From: Selaginella tamariscina
Taxonomy: Eukaryota > Streptophyta > Lycopodiopsida > Selaginellales > Selaginellaceae
Length of the DNA: 64,000 nt
Direction of reading: 5' to 3'
NCBI GenBank assembly: GCA_003024785.1
Contig: PUQB01000322.1
Span: 165,159 to 229,158 of the forward strand
Within the stretch, counting starts at the first letter, position 1; each line of letters begins with the position of its first letter. The translations under genes were made by a program, and so were the position numbers. The notes under the pieces are model-generated. The model was not told the origin of the DNA and searched no databases. It saw nothing but the letters and a program-made list of their open reading frames with translations. Below, one piece after another: positions 10,686-22,900 of the stretch.

Positions 10686-10933
10686 GAGTTTCCTTTTTTT
10701 TTTAACTCTGAATATTACGACTTAATAAAAGTTATACAATTTTGTTTAATTATAAGTTTAAAACTTTAAAATTTAATATTTTAAATTATTATTAATATTG
10801 TAGTGATAATATAAAAGCTAAAGTGGTTTTCAAAACATTTAATATATTTGAAATGTTATGTAAAAAATATTTATAACCTTTTCTGTTTCGTTACTGGATT
10901 TGTTTTTTATATGTAAAATCTTGTGTTATATAT
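10686..10933. other. AT-rich spacer with the E2 3' flank
   Basis: The likely 3' UTR and polyadenylation region of the E2 gene (AATAAAAG at about 10722). Nothing else is seen before the LTR at 10934. Confidence 0.6.
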
Positions 10934-11099
10934 TGAAAGAGCAAATATATATTCAGAAATGTCAGATGTATTCAGTTACAAAAACCCTGCTTATCCCTCT
11001 GCCATGTGGCACACATGCGACACATGGTGCTGACACATGGGGCCAGATCACCACCCATGTGTCACTACGCATGTGTGTGTGTATATACAGTATCTTACA
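10934..11099 (-). repeat. 3' LTR of the Ty3 element
   Basis: It starts TGAAAGAGCAAATATATATT and ends ATCTTACA, and matches 17345-17548 across nearly its full length. It lacks two short segments present in the right copy: the TATATAAGAGAC block and a CATGCGTATATACAGT duplication. Confidence 0.85.
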
Positions 11100-14000
11100 T
11101 TATCCTCCCCTTGTGGTTGTGTAGATGGTGATGGATTTGATGGTCTTGGATTCGTGTGAGCTGGGCCATCTAAGGTATGACCAAATGTACTCAACGAGTC
11201 TCGAACGACAAACCGTTTCATTCGAACCACCTCAACCTCATGAGATCCCACCAACTGTACTTGATATACCTGAGGACCAACCTTTCGGAGTACTCGTAGG
11301 GACCAAGCCACTTATGTAATAAACCAGTTGCAAGCCCAGGTGCAGTCAGCTTGGGAAAACGTACCAGGACTAAGTCACCGTCAGCAAAATCTGGTGGAAT
11401 TTGATGTCGTGCATTGTAAGAAGATTGCTGCATTTGAGCTCGACCAAGATGTTCAGCAGATTCACGCAGAAGAGGCAAAACAGCATCCAAATGTCGAGCC
11501 CACATTTTGCATCCTCGGCACGTGGCAGATTCGATGATAACCCCAATTCACTAGGCAACTTAGGATCATATCCATACAATGCCTTGAATGGAGAGATACC
11601 AATCGAACTCTGAATGCCTGTTACATAAGCAAATCTCAAACATCGCAAATACCAATCCCAGTCCGTGTGATTGAAGTTCACATACTTCGAGATCATACCC
11701 TTGAAGGTCCGATTCAATCGCTCCACCAAACCATCAGTTTTTGATGAGAGGCAAATGAATGTTTTACCCCTAACCTCTCACACAACACTCGGAATACCTC
11801 TGCAATGAAAGCGGGGCCATTGTCTGATAACATCCGCTCTGGACAAGAATGCTGCAAAACCACATTATCGAACAGAAACAAAGCTGTTGACATGGCAGTT
11901 GCATCCGGAAGAGCACCAACCTCCACCCATCGAGTTAAATAATGATACAACAATGATGTACTGGTTACCTTGAGAAGAACGTGGAAAAGGTCCCATTAAA
12001 TCCACTGCAATTAACTCAAAAGGGCGAGAGACATTGATGGATTCCAACACCCCATGGCCCGAGTCGTAGAGGAATTCCGAGTTTGACAAGTGGGACAGCT
12101 TTGAATATACCTGATCACATCACCACGCATGCTGGGCCAATAAAATGATCGGCGCAGCTTCTCCAACACTCGTTGGTGACCAAGATGACCTCCAACAATA
12201 GGTGAATCATGATATGCTCGAAGAAGGTGTGGAACATATGTAGAGGGTACAGCCAAACGCCATCTGTCCTCTGGATTTGTCCCAATAAAATACAATAAAC
12301 CATCCTGAAGTCGAAACTGAGCATGATATTGTCGAAACGAGGTTCGGAAGACGGATTTGCAAACGCATCGCTAATTGCCTCGTCCATGGTTCATGTTTTT
12401 GAGCATCCTGCCACTGTTCCAAGGATGGTAAGTCGGCATCGAATACCTGAGGGGCTTGTATCAAACCGAACGCTGCAGCTACTGCATGAGCAGGCAAAGT
12501 GGAATCGGAGAGGGGTGCTCGAGAAAGTGCATCCGCATCCACCATTGTTCGCCCAGGCCTGTGCACCACCTTAAAGTTATATACCTGGAGATAATGCCCA
12601 TCTGGCTACGCGACCCACTAAATTCTTCCGTTTTAATAAGGAAGTGACAGCAGCATGATCACACTCCAAAAGTTTCACTCCCATGTAAGTAGGCATGAAG
12701 TCGTTCAAAACCCCAAACAGCAGCAAGGCATTCTTTTTCAGTAGTGGAATAATTCGCTCAGCCAGCGTGAGTACTCGACTAATGTAAGCCACCGGTGTCG
12801 AATTGAAGAATCCACAGCATCAGTTTGCATCAATACACCACCAATACCAACATCTGAGGCATCTACTCGTAAAATGAACGGACGAGTAAAATCTGGGTAT
12901 TGAAGCAATGGTGGAGTTGTCAGGAACTCTTTTAACTGGTCAAATGCTGCTGACACCTGCGAGTCCACCTGAAAGATACCTGTGGACGAACTAACTCCCG
13001 AAGAGGGGCAGTTCGATCAGTGAGATGATCGATGAATCGACCCAAGTACTACACCTTGCCCAAGAAACGCTGGACTTCCTGTACTGTACGGGACGAGGAA
13101 CTCTCGAACAGCTTGCAACTTCATTGGATCCACCTGTAAACCCTCTCGATATATACGGTAACCCAATAAGTGGTGTCAGTCGAACCAAACACACACTTTT
13201 CAAGTTTCAACTTCAGGCCAACTTCTCGAAATCGATCAAGAACGCGCCGTACATCACGAATGTGATCCTCCCAAGAACCAGACCCATGAATGAGGACATC
13301 GTCGATAAAATCGGCAGTGATATCAGGCATATTGGAAGAAGCTCATCATCATGCGTTGAAAGGTGGCAGGAGCTGAAGTCAATCCAAAAGGCATGACCAA
13401 AAACTCGTAAAGACCAAATGGTGTCCGGAAGGCCGTTTTTGGAATATCCTCCTCAGCCATAGGAACCTGCCAATATCCTGATGCCAAATCCAACTTAGTA
13501 AACCATCGACTCTGACCCAAACGATCTAATAGATCGGCAGAGTTCGGAAGTGGATAGACATCTTTGATGGTAACATCGTTAAGAGGTCGGTAATCCACAC
13601 AAAATCGTAGAGATCCATCAGGCTTGGGAACCAAATGAGGTTCACATGCCCATGGACTCCGTGATGGACGACACACCGTTTACCATCATATCAGTAACAG
13701 CTGTTCGCATGGCTGATAACTCTTTGGTGACCTGCGTCGAACCGGGACTTTGAAAGGCTTTGCATTGCCGTGGGTATACAGTGTCGAGTCTTCACACGTG
13801 CACCTTGGGACAGATCAAATTTGAACAAACTTGCATACTGTTGCTTAAGTTGTTCGATGCATGTGCTCGATACTCAGGTGACGGATCCGGCATTTGAACC
13901 TGTTGAGATGAACACCACCCCAAGACCGGAATCAAAGGAGCTGTATGCGTGATACAAACAGCAACAAGCTTCTCTGGACGTAAAGGAACAGACTGCAAGA

Positions 14001-14413
14001 CACAGACTCCAAGCGTAATACAGGAGGAGAGAGTGAAACACATACCTTTCGACTGCTTTAACCAATCACATCCCAGAATATGTCAAAGACCTGGGAAGGG
14101 ACAACCCTAAGAGACCCAGAGGGAAACTTACAGTTGGCACCCAAACCAGCGTAGTCGAAGTGGTGTACTGTGATACTGCACGAGACTGCCCATTACCATA
14201 TAAAATGTGCAAGACCTTATCTGCACGTCTTAAGGGTAATGAGCACCGATGCGCTAGAGAAGTAGTTATGGAAGACATACTGGATCCTGTATCCACAAGC
14301 ACTGTGACTGAAAGATCATTCACTTGCAGAAAATGTGAAAACTGGATGATCTGGTGGAACTTGCAAACCTTGATATGCATAGCGGAAAAATGGAGGTGAA
14401 GTCTCCATCGCAC
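11048..14413 (-). pseudogene. Ty3/gypsy pol: protease, reverse transcriptase, RNase H, integrase (broken)
   Basis: Going down from 14413: an aspartic protease with VLVDTGSSMSSI (about 14300); reverse transcriptase with KPDGSLRFCVDYRPLND, TKLDLASGYWQV, MPFGLTSAPATFQ (13640-13350) and FIDDVL (about 13300), a variant of the YXDD catalytic loop; RNase H with FILRVDASDVGIGGVLMQTD (about 12860); integrase with a zinc-binding H-H-C-C segment ending SCPTCQT (about 12100), then core segments AVDLMGPF (about 12000), SDNGPAF (about 11820) and MVERLNRTFKG (about 11720) carrying the D, D and E positions. A post-integrase segment runs to about 11050. Frames change at least eight times, so no complete protein is possible. 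Confidence 0.9.
11100..11116 (-). other. candidate polypurine tract of the Ty3 element
   Basis: Minus-strand CCACAAGGGGAGGATAA lies immediately before the 3' LTR terminus TGTAAGAT, where plus-strand priming occurs in LTR retrotransposons. Confidence 0.55.
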
Positions 14414-14744
14414 GGGATCCCTCCGTCGCCCGTACGATTACTGGTTTTCCGCAACAGATCCATGCAAGAGAGGCTTCGTCATCTGGAAGCTCATCATCAG
14501 ACATAATGGCCGCCACAGGCACACCATCCGGAACATATGGTCGCCAGCCTGGATGTGGTGGACGCCAATCAGGATACACATCGCATGCCCGCCAAGTATG
14601 TCCAGGTGCCCAACAGGCCCAACAATGAACTTGATTGGGTCGACCTGCATTGTTCCGATTCCTCCTGTCACGAATCCGTGGATTTTGACCACCACGGGCA
14701 GGAACTGGAGCAAGTGCAGGACGATTTCGTGGAGGTGGTGTCAT
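14316..14744 (-). pseudogene. C-terminal gag with CCHC zinc knuckle
   Basis: An Arg/Pro-rich stretch is followed by CWACWAPGHTWRAC, a CX2CX4HX4C zinc knuckle typical of retrotransposon nucleocapsid. It lies just inside the left edge of the nested insertion and is the continuation of the gag half at 16500-17291. Confidence 0.75.
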
Positions 14745-14749
14745 AGTTT

Positions 14750-16495
14750 TTACTATGACTCAACCCTTTACTTTGGACGTTGACTGTTGTTACCTACTGT
14801 ACTATGTTGATGGACCCTAGATGTAGTAGGAAAGGCCCGCTTAGTGCACTTGGGTATCTGGTGATGGTCCGGCCGGGTGTCATTAGGTATTTGCAGGAAA
14901 CTCTAAGCGAAGCTAGAACTTACCTTCTAGAAACCCACCCCAATTTTGACGTCCCGAATAGGTTGTTTGGTCTTTGCAAATGAGTTCGGCATGTTAAGTA
15001 CGGTTAGGAACACCCTAGGGTTGACCTAACCCTAGGGTTGCCCTAACCCACGCCCTAAAAACCCCACCCCCTTGGGTAGGGTTTAGGGAGGAGTAAGGGT
15101 GAGTTATAGGCTCATATTGCTAATTTATCTAAGGGGCTAGAATTCAGTGCCAGCCCACTAATACAAACAGGAAAAGAGGGGGGGGGGGGGGGGGGCTCCG
15201 TCACATAAATAAGGTAGAGTATACGTAGGAGAGCTCCTGGGTTCATGAATGAGTTCGTTGCTCTTCTGCCGGTGCAAGCTTCAGCTTGTGTCGTTAAGGT
15301 ACAACCCTCTGTTGTGCCGCCCTAACTTCCAGATGCCAGGGGTACGTCCCACCTTCGGGGTAGCTTACCCTTAACGTTGGCGAATCCATGCCTGGGAGGT
15401 CTTGTCGGGATGCACGTTCCAAGAGGCAGAGGTTGAGGCTTATCTCCAACCTCCTCCTCTACGTCAAGCTAGGTGTAGCACTCACGGCCAAGCAAGGCAC
15501 ATCTGTGTCCTTGTCCAACTGTGGGCGTGGGATCTTGTTTGACAGGTTCACGTTACCTGGTTCCTGAGGGTTCATTGAGGGGTTCTAGAGTTGGCATTTA
15601 GGAACCACGTTTGTGGTACTTGGTGCAACTCTTGAATCTAAGGGCTATAGCATGATAGCCCACATCTTGGAAGGCAGTGTCACATGGGATGTGACATTGG
15701 GCTAAACGTCACATGGTACAACGCCCGAGGCACGCCCTTTGGGGTTATGTCATGGGCTTGTCGCTAAGGGGTTGGATACTCTAGCAAACAGGCATGCTTG
15801 TGCTTGCACTAGGGTGCTAAGCCTTGGGCATCCGCTCGAGGGAGGTTAGGTCTCGTAACTAGGTGTGCTTTGGCACACTTGGCTAGGGGAGTGTTCTCCT
15901 TGGAATCCAGGGGTTGAACAACCTAAGCTCATTAGCAGAAGCCCTTTCGTAAGGCACTCGCAAGGTCATGTGCTTAGGGTTATCCCAAATCTAGCCTTAG
16001 GGAGTTTACTTAGCAGAACACTCATGTTCGCCTACGGCGCACACTCGTGTCCTCACTAAGTACTAGCCCTAGGTCTAGGGTGTAACTTGGCCACTCAAAC
16101 CCTTAGGGGTTAGTCATGGTTCAGGGTACCCCTTGTCGCCCTAAAGGGGTTGTACTCCCGGATGAGGGTGATTCCTCAAGGGGTAAGTGACAATGCCTTA
16201 GCTCTATCACGGGGGTATGTGTGGAACACACGTCTCCTTGATGGGGGTTAGGGCATGAGCCTGTCTAGGTCTTCTAGGGCAAGACCCTAAGTCAACTAGG
16301 GTTATCCCTCAAGGGTTCTGGGGGCAGACATTCTAGGGAGACTTAGGCTAAACCCTAAGTCTCTTGTCCACTTGGGCATTAGAGTCTAACCCTAGGGGTC
16401 GTTGGGGTTGTTCTGGGGAACTTAGCGTTGCTCACACAGGGTGATGACGCCGAATGGCCACCTGGCAGCCACGTGTTGCCACGTGTTGGCCCTTT
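14750..16495. mobile_element. non-coding 1.7-kb repeat nested in gag
   Basis: A GC-richer block interrupts gag between its capsid part and its zinc knuckle. It is full of CCCTAGGG, CCCTAAC and TTAGGG-like words and has no coding capacity. About 390 bp at its right end (from GGGCCAACACG at about 16494 on the minus strand down to about 15940) reappear in inverse orientation at 45468-45853, inside another Ty3 remnant. That repetition and the clean interruption of gag show it is an independent repeat. Exact ends and any target duplication are not resolved, and no LTR pair was found inside. Its type is unknown (perhaps a non-autonomous LTR or other element). Confidence 0.6.
15178..15195. repeat. 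poly-G tract (18 G)
   Basis: A run of about 18 consecutive G lies inside the nested repeat. Its length is likely unreliable in the assembly. Confidence 0.9.
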
Positions 16496-16499
16496 GGGT

Positions 16500-17291
16500 T
16501 AAAACTCTGACAAGTGGTCTACGGGGTGGGCCCGAGGTCCCACGAAAGGCTTGTCGTGCAAGCACATATGCAGCAGCGTCAACCTCCATTGGATCAGCAC
16601 GCTGAATAGGAGGAGCAGGTAACCCAAGGGGACCATGGCCCTCACTAGGCACCAACTCAAATCGTTGAGCTAGTGCAAAAGCTTTCTCCAATGTGATAGG
16701 ACAAGAGCCCGAATGAATCGAACAAGTTCGGGTCGCATAGTTGGCCATAACATACCGAGCTTAATAGGCTCAAACATGTTAGGATATGCACACCGAGCTA
16801 AATCCCCGAACCTAATACTAAACCGCATAACAGACTCACCAGGATGTTGTCGTATCGCATGCAGTTGTTAGAAAGCATCATCTGAATCCTTAACTTTGCC
16901 AAACGTATGTTTGAGGCATTTCATCAACTGATTACTATTGGCTTGAATCTCTACAGCCAATCCATTATCCACTTGAGCGCAAGGCCTTCCAAACATGTAG
17001 GGAATTCTTTGAGAGCACGGGCCTCATCCTAACCATAGTAACAACAATAACTTGGAAATGATCAAACCAGTGGTATACATCATCTCCCGGATCACCACAA
17101 AAAGATCGGGGTCGAACCCTCGGATTTGTGGCCTGTGAAGAAGATGAAGGAGTACTAGAAGCAGATCCCCCGGCAAGAGGCTCAGGCAGGGAAGAGGAGG
17201 ACGGACCCTCAACAAAGCGCTCCAACAACTTAATTTGTGCATCAATAGCAGTAGTAATAATGCTAAAAGCGGTCTCCATATTCATTATCAT
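16500..17291 (-). pseudogene. N-terminal gag of the Ty3 element
   Basis: Two open pieces on the minus strand (17291-16965 and 16748 to about 16500) are joined by frame changes. The first has a Ser/Pro-rich region then RSFCGDPGDDVYHWFDHF, the usual entry into the gag capsid domain. The second has TLEKAFALAQRFE and an Arg/Pro-rich end. The frame then runs into the inserted repeat. Confidence 0.7.
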
Positions 17292-17344
17292 GGAAACAAC
17301 AAAAGGAAAAGGCAGAAGAAAGGAATACTCAACTTCTTCACCAA

Positions 17345-17548
17345 TGAAAGAGCAAATATATATTTAGAAATGTCAGATGTATTCAGCTACAAAAACCCTG
17401 CTTATATATAAGAGACCCTCTGCCACGTGGCACACATGCAACATGTGGCACTGACACATGGGGCCAGATCACCACCCATGTGTCACTACGCATGTGTGTA
17501 TATACACATGCGTATATACAGTATGTTATATATATACAGTATCTTACA
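17345..17548 (-). repeat. 5' LTR of the Ty3 element, next to the PELP1/RIX1 gene
   Basis: Bounded by TGAAAGAG and ATCTTACA. It contains a TATATATAAGAG box-like motif read on the plus strand. Its outer edge is 150 bp from the start codon of the plus-strand gene at 17698. Confidence 0.85.
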
Positions 17549-17637
17549 AAATATATATATATATGATAAGGACATCTGTGAAATCACAGCCGTCGGATAT
17601 GCCGGACAGTTTTTCGTGTCCCGCCTCTTTGCATTCC

Positions 17638-17666
17638 AAAACCCTAAACCCTGCTTCTAGGGTTTG
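17638..17666 (+). promoter_or_regulatory. telo-box pair upstream of the PELP1/RIX1 start codon
   Basis: AAACCCTAAACCCTG is followed 5 bases later by CTAGGGTTT, that is, telo-box words (AAACCCTA) in both orientations, about 32-60 bp before the ATG at 17698. Telo-boxes are known in 5' regions of plant ribosome-biogenesis and ribosomal-protein genes, which suits the product of this gene. Confidence 0.65.
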
Positions 17667-17697
17667 GCGGCTGCGGAAGAGCTGCAAATCTCCAGCT

Positions 17698-19865
17698 ATG
17701 GCGGCTATGGCGTTAGGGTATGAAGACGGCATCCACAATGTGCACGATCCCCGATTAAGGCCGGCGCTTCTACAGCTCGTGATGCAGGCATATCTTCCGG
17801 ACGATCACCATCTCCACAGATCGCAGCAGGAGAGGCACTTCATGGGTACAGGATCTAGATTGGGGCAGCTTGAGGTTGCGGCGGCTCTGATACGTCGTCA
17901 TGGCCTTCTGTCCGAGCCGATGTCTCCAATGGCGCCCGGATTGCATCCGTTTCATGGCGGCGCTGCCGCAAAAGCGGCGGCCGATGTTCGGAAGAGCGCA
18001 ATCGATGCCTGGATTGATCGCCTCCACGGCATTCTCTCGAGCCCGGTTGTGAGTATTTTCTCTTGTGTGCGTGTCTGTGTGCTGTTGAAAAAGTTCACCT
18101 AGACACACTGGTAGTGAAAATACAAGAAACAGATTATCTAAACTGGATTTTCTACATGGTGTCATTGTATACACTGCACCAAGAAACAGATTAATAATGC
18201 ATATATATCACATGGGTTTGCTAAAACTGACTGTACTAAAGTTTTACTATACGCATGCACACGGCGTTGTGTGTGTTTCATATATACATATAATACGCTA
18301 ATATAGTTGCAAATATATAACCAAAGAATTATAATGCAAATGTCTGTGTGTGTGTGTGTGTGTGTTATGCAACTATTATTATGTCGGGGGAGGGGGGAAT
18401 ATGCATACTTGCATATATTAGTATTAACTTTTTAGTTGTAATGTATTCTATACACGCATTAAGCATGAAGGTGTATACAAGATGACTGGTCAATGTTTAT
18501 ACACGCGTGTGGATGATCTGTATACTGTATATGTAAATTGAATTCAGGTTTCCCTTATATGTATGTATGGCTTGCTAACGAACCAAAGACGATTTTCGTT
18601 TTATACACTCATTAACACAGGCACACGCACGGTATGTATGTATGATTTTGGCTGGTGGGTTGCAGGCGGAGAATCGTTATGCAGGCGTGAGTATGCTTGG
18701 GGTTACATTTCAAGAAGTCACGAGACAACGGTTTCTAGAGTCTTATGTATCTTGGTTTCAAAAGCTTCTTGTTCAGCTTAAGGTCCGTTGTTTATTTTTT
18801 TATTTTATTTTATTTTATTTTTTCTGGATATATAATTTGTTTATATATGTTTTGGCAGCCTGCGGAGCCTACTTTCATTCGCACCACCGTTTGTGCTTCA
18901 CTGAACGACTTTCTTACAAGGTAATGCACGGCACATACACACGCTGGCCATTTTCATTCACACATATAGACACGCCGTGCCACCGTATATAACTTTTTTC
19001 CAGGTTAGGAGCTTTTCTTGAATATCCAGGAGTCAGACGTGAAGGTGGTGCTCTTGCTGCAAAGCTGGTGCAGTCTCTTGTGCAAATCCTGACTGACAAG
19101 GATTCTAGTGCAATATGGGTAATTTCATGTGTCTGTGTGTATGTGTGTGTGCGTGTTAACCGTAAAGTACTTGCAGAATGAAGCTGTCAACTTGCTAGCG
19201 ACTCTGTTAAAGTATTTTCCGGCTTGTCTCCGGCAACAGTACAACAATGTAAGAACACACATCCCTACATATGTATATGTATACTTATGTGAGTGTATAT
19301 ATCGTTCGCACTCTCCGCATCTTTTTTTTCTTTTGCAGATTGAGAATATCCTTGTTGCGCAGATAATGGATGCTGATGGGAGTACTAAACTTGCCGAGGT
19401 ATATTTTTGTGGGATGTATGGATTTCCTAATCTCACATAGATGATACACTAGCGCATATGTATGCTTAAAGATGAATGCATAATGAATGCTTCTTGCAAT
19501 TAAGCATTGGTCTTAAGCTAATTACTCCTTAAGGTACCAGAGATGTGCTCGCTGTTTAGCTTTACTTCCTAGAGCACAAGGTGAAGTTACGGCTTGGAGC
19601 TCGATGATGCGTCGTCTCCTTATTGCAGTGAACTCAGAGCTCGACAGGGCATTTCGAGGCATGGAGGATGGTAATTTATTATATATACTTCATATGCATA
19701 TTTATGTATGCTTATATCGTTATTGTAGTATATGCACATATGTTAATGTGTATATCTAGAATTGTATAACTTATGGATACTTGCATTGCTGTTACAATGG
19801 CTTGTTCAAGTACATGTCCATGCAAAATGACAGTAACGACACTTATCTTCTTTACATGCATATTT

Positions 19866-19920
<55 letters not shown>

Positions 19921-22900
19921 TTAGCCCTGGTTTGCATATATACCTACAGACGAGTGCACAGAAACACATGTATAATGTACAGAATGGATGTATCTTTTTG
20001 CAGTTGCCACTTATCTCTTGGTGTGAACTTAAGTAATCTACATATGCATAGATACGCATATACACGGATATATACAAACATATACATGTATTATGCAAGT
20101 ATAGAGCGCGTTATGGATGCATTTGATCCGTATTTCAATGCAGTGAACACAGCAGAAGAAGCAACAACAGCATTACAACCTAGAGAAGGGGGTTGGCACT
20201 TTGGGAATATGTCTGCTCAAGGAAATAAAAGATTCTGGCAGCAACTTGTACCAAGAATATCCTCCCTACTACAATGCTGCCATTATTTGCTTGTTAATCC
20301 TTATCCTGTCCGGTAAGCGCAAAGTTAAACTATATCTTATTATTATTTGTCATATAATCTATAATATGTGATTGACTTCCCCTTATGACTGGAACATACG
20401 AAATGTATATATTTACCTGTGTATATTGCGCAGTCCCACCCTGAATATATTCAGGTATTTGGTTTGTATTACATGTATACATATATGTTTTGGGTATAAT
20501 GACATATGCAAACTGTATACATACGTTTTCTTTGTGGAGTCTTTATATGGGTATCACATCCGTGTATTGGCTTTGCTGGCTATTATTTTTACATGGTACT
20601 ACACTATGTGTAGAGAGAGGAGGGGTGTATTATGTTTGTAGAAAGATCCAGCGATATTACATATGTGATAGAGTATTTTCTCTTCTGACTGTTTGTTTAA
20701 TCAAGGTACCAATGCCCATTGTGTCTTTGTTGGGATTGGCAACACGTATTTTGAGGGTGGATGGGTCGCGTTTACCTGCAGCCTCGCCTCTGTGTTCTTC
20801 TGTATCTAGTGCTCATCAAACAGCTCTCTGTTCTGAACTCCCTGCCCTCCATCTTGCGGCGCTTGATCTTCTTCATTCCACTATTTGTGGAGCTCGAAGG
20901 TATATAATATGTACATATATCTATAATATAGGTCAATGCGCAAGTGCCTGTTTGTATAATTCGTATTCTTTACAAGTTATATCCATGTTTCTCCATTCTC
21001 CACGTATTCCACGTGACTTTGCTGCAATTGCGCATACATACGTTTACATTAACCTTGGTGAATAATATATCATGTGGTATGTGGTAGATTCTGTTGTGTA
21101 ACACAAATGCATTTGTACCATGTATACATATACAAGTGTACATTTATATAATCATATGCATGCGTAGATAAACATACTTACAGGCATAACATATATATTA
21201 TATTATATAATGTAACATGTCTGTGGAGCTTTTTGCACAATACGTAGACACATTATGGATCCCTATTAGACATGATACTGCTATATTTCTTTGCTTTGTT
21301 TCTTCCTCTTACTGTTTTGCGTTTAATCTGCAGCCAGCTGCTTCCACGAGCTGCACAAATTGTGCATTTATTGACGGATGCATTCAGGCGCTGTGGAGCT
21401 GTTCCGCCGGGTTTACGAGTTAAACTCTACGACATTTCTAAGCATTTATTAATATCCCTTGGTGCTGGTAAGTGTTATCATCTATATTATCTGTAAGTGT
21501 AAGTGCTCAGTATGTATATCTCATATGCAGTATTATATGTATCTCAAAATATAGCTATATGCAATACATATCCATATATAGTTTATACATACTATTACAT
21601 CTGTTATATTATATGACGTATGGATGTGAGGAATGTAGCTAATAGCTATACATGTCGAAACTTATAATACATGTAGTCTTTAGAACCAATTATTTATGCT
21701 TTTACAGGGATGTCGGAGGCGCTGGCACCACTAGTCGTTGGTAACGCATTATCTGATTTGAGGGGTTCTAGTTCCTTTGTTTTTTCGCCTAGAGGTACAT
21801 ATTAGATATATATGGTAGTCTTGTCAATTTTAGAGTTATATTGTTGACATCCTATAGAATATCAATATAATATAAAGTCCAACAATCAACTAGCATATGC
21901 TTGATACTTGATTGACATGCATTCATTACAGTATCTCTTTGACTGTATCTTCTGATAACATTCGTTCTATAAGATATACATGAGTCTTCATGTAATAATT
22001 TAACGTTCCATATTGTTTAAGTATAATATTCATCAACGCATAAAAGCATATAATAGCAAGCAAAGTATATAAATTTTGAGTTAGACCCATATTACCCTTT
22101 AAAGGAATAAGATAAAAGAAAGATATTAGATACGCGTGGTTCACACAAACCCAACAATATTTGGCCTGTTAATGTGCAGTGTGCATTATTTCATAAAGTA
22201 TATGATCATAATATACCAACTAAAATATTGTAGAATATTATTTTATAAATACATGCATGTCAATATATACGTACATGTATATGATTAAGCTTGATACATT
22301 TATGTTTAGGTACACGTGGTGCTAGCTCCATAGCTAATTGGTCAAACAATAAAAAGAGGAAGGAACCTGGTGGTATACCTCTTGACCACCAGGGTAACGG
22401 GTTGCCAGATTCTGGGTGTTCGTACAACGAACCCCAGGTACCAGTATCCGTACAAGTTTCAGCGCTTCAAGCTTTAGAAGCTCTTCTCACATCTGTAAGT
22501 TTAGTATATATCTGAGTCTGTGTGATATATGCTTAGTTCTATAGTTGTCATTATTAGTAATTATATCGTTTAGCTGTTCACATATGTACTTATGTACTTT
22601 AAGATTGATGCTTCCTTTTATCTATAACACACCCACAGGCAAAATAGAGTAATGATAATTCTCTATATTAATTATCTATATATATATAATATATATAGCT
22701 TAGCTTTTTCTTACAGACATTTACTAAGTAATATACTGCATATACAATATATACTGTACACTCGTATATATGCATGTGTATATTATTATGTATATGTAGT
22801 TATGTAACTGTTGTCTTTCGTTTTCTAGGGAGGTGCAATGCTTCCTGACAGGGTTCGAACTGAAGTCGACACAGTCCTTGCAAATGTAACCATACTGGCC

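Larger units (their letters stand above)
10934..17548 (-). mobile_element. decayed Ty3/gypsy LTR retrotransposon with a nested insertion
   Basis: LTRs lie at 10934-11099 and 17345-17548. Between them, on the minus strand, the order is gag, zinc knuckle, protease, reverse transcriptase, RNase H, integrase, which is the Ty3/gypsy order. All reading frames are broken by stops and frameshifts. Gag is split by a non-coding 1.7-kb repeat (14750-16495). A polypurine tract (CCACAAGGGGAGGATAA on the minus strand, 11100-11116) abuts the 3' LTR, and a TTGGTG-starting candidate primer site abuts the 5' LTR. The flanks are TA-rich, so a target duplication cannot be decided. No chromodomain is evident after integrase. 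Confidence 0.9.

Noticed and set aside
14980..15100. CCCTAAC/CCCTAGGG-rich stretch as interstitial telomeric sequence
   Set aside because: The words are interspersed, not a run of TTTAGGG units, and belong to the nested repeat seen again at 45.5 kb.
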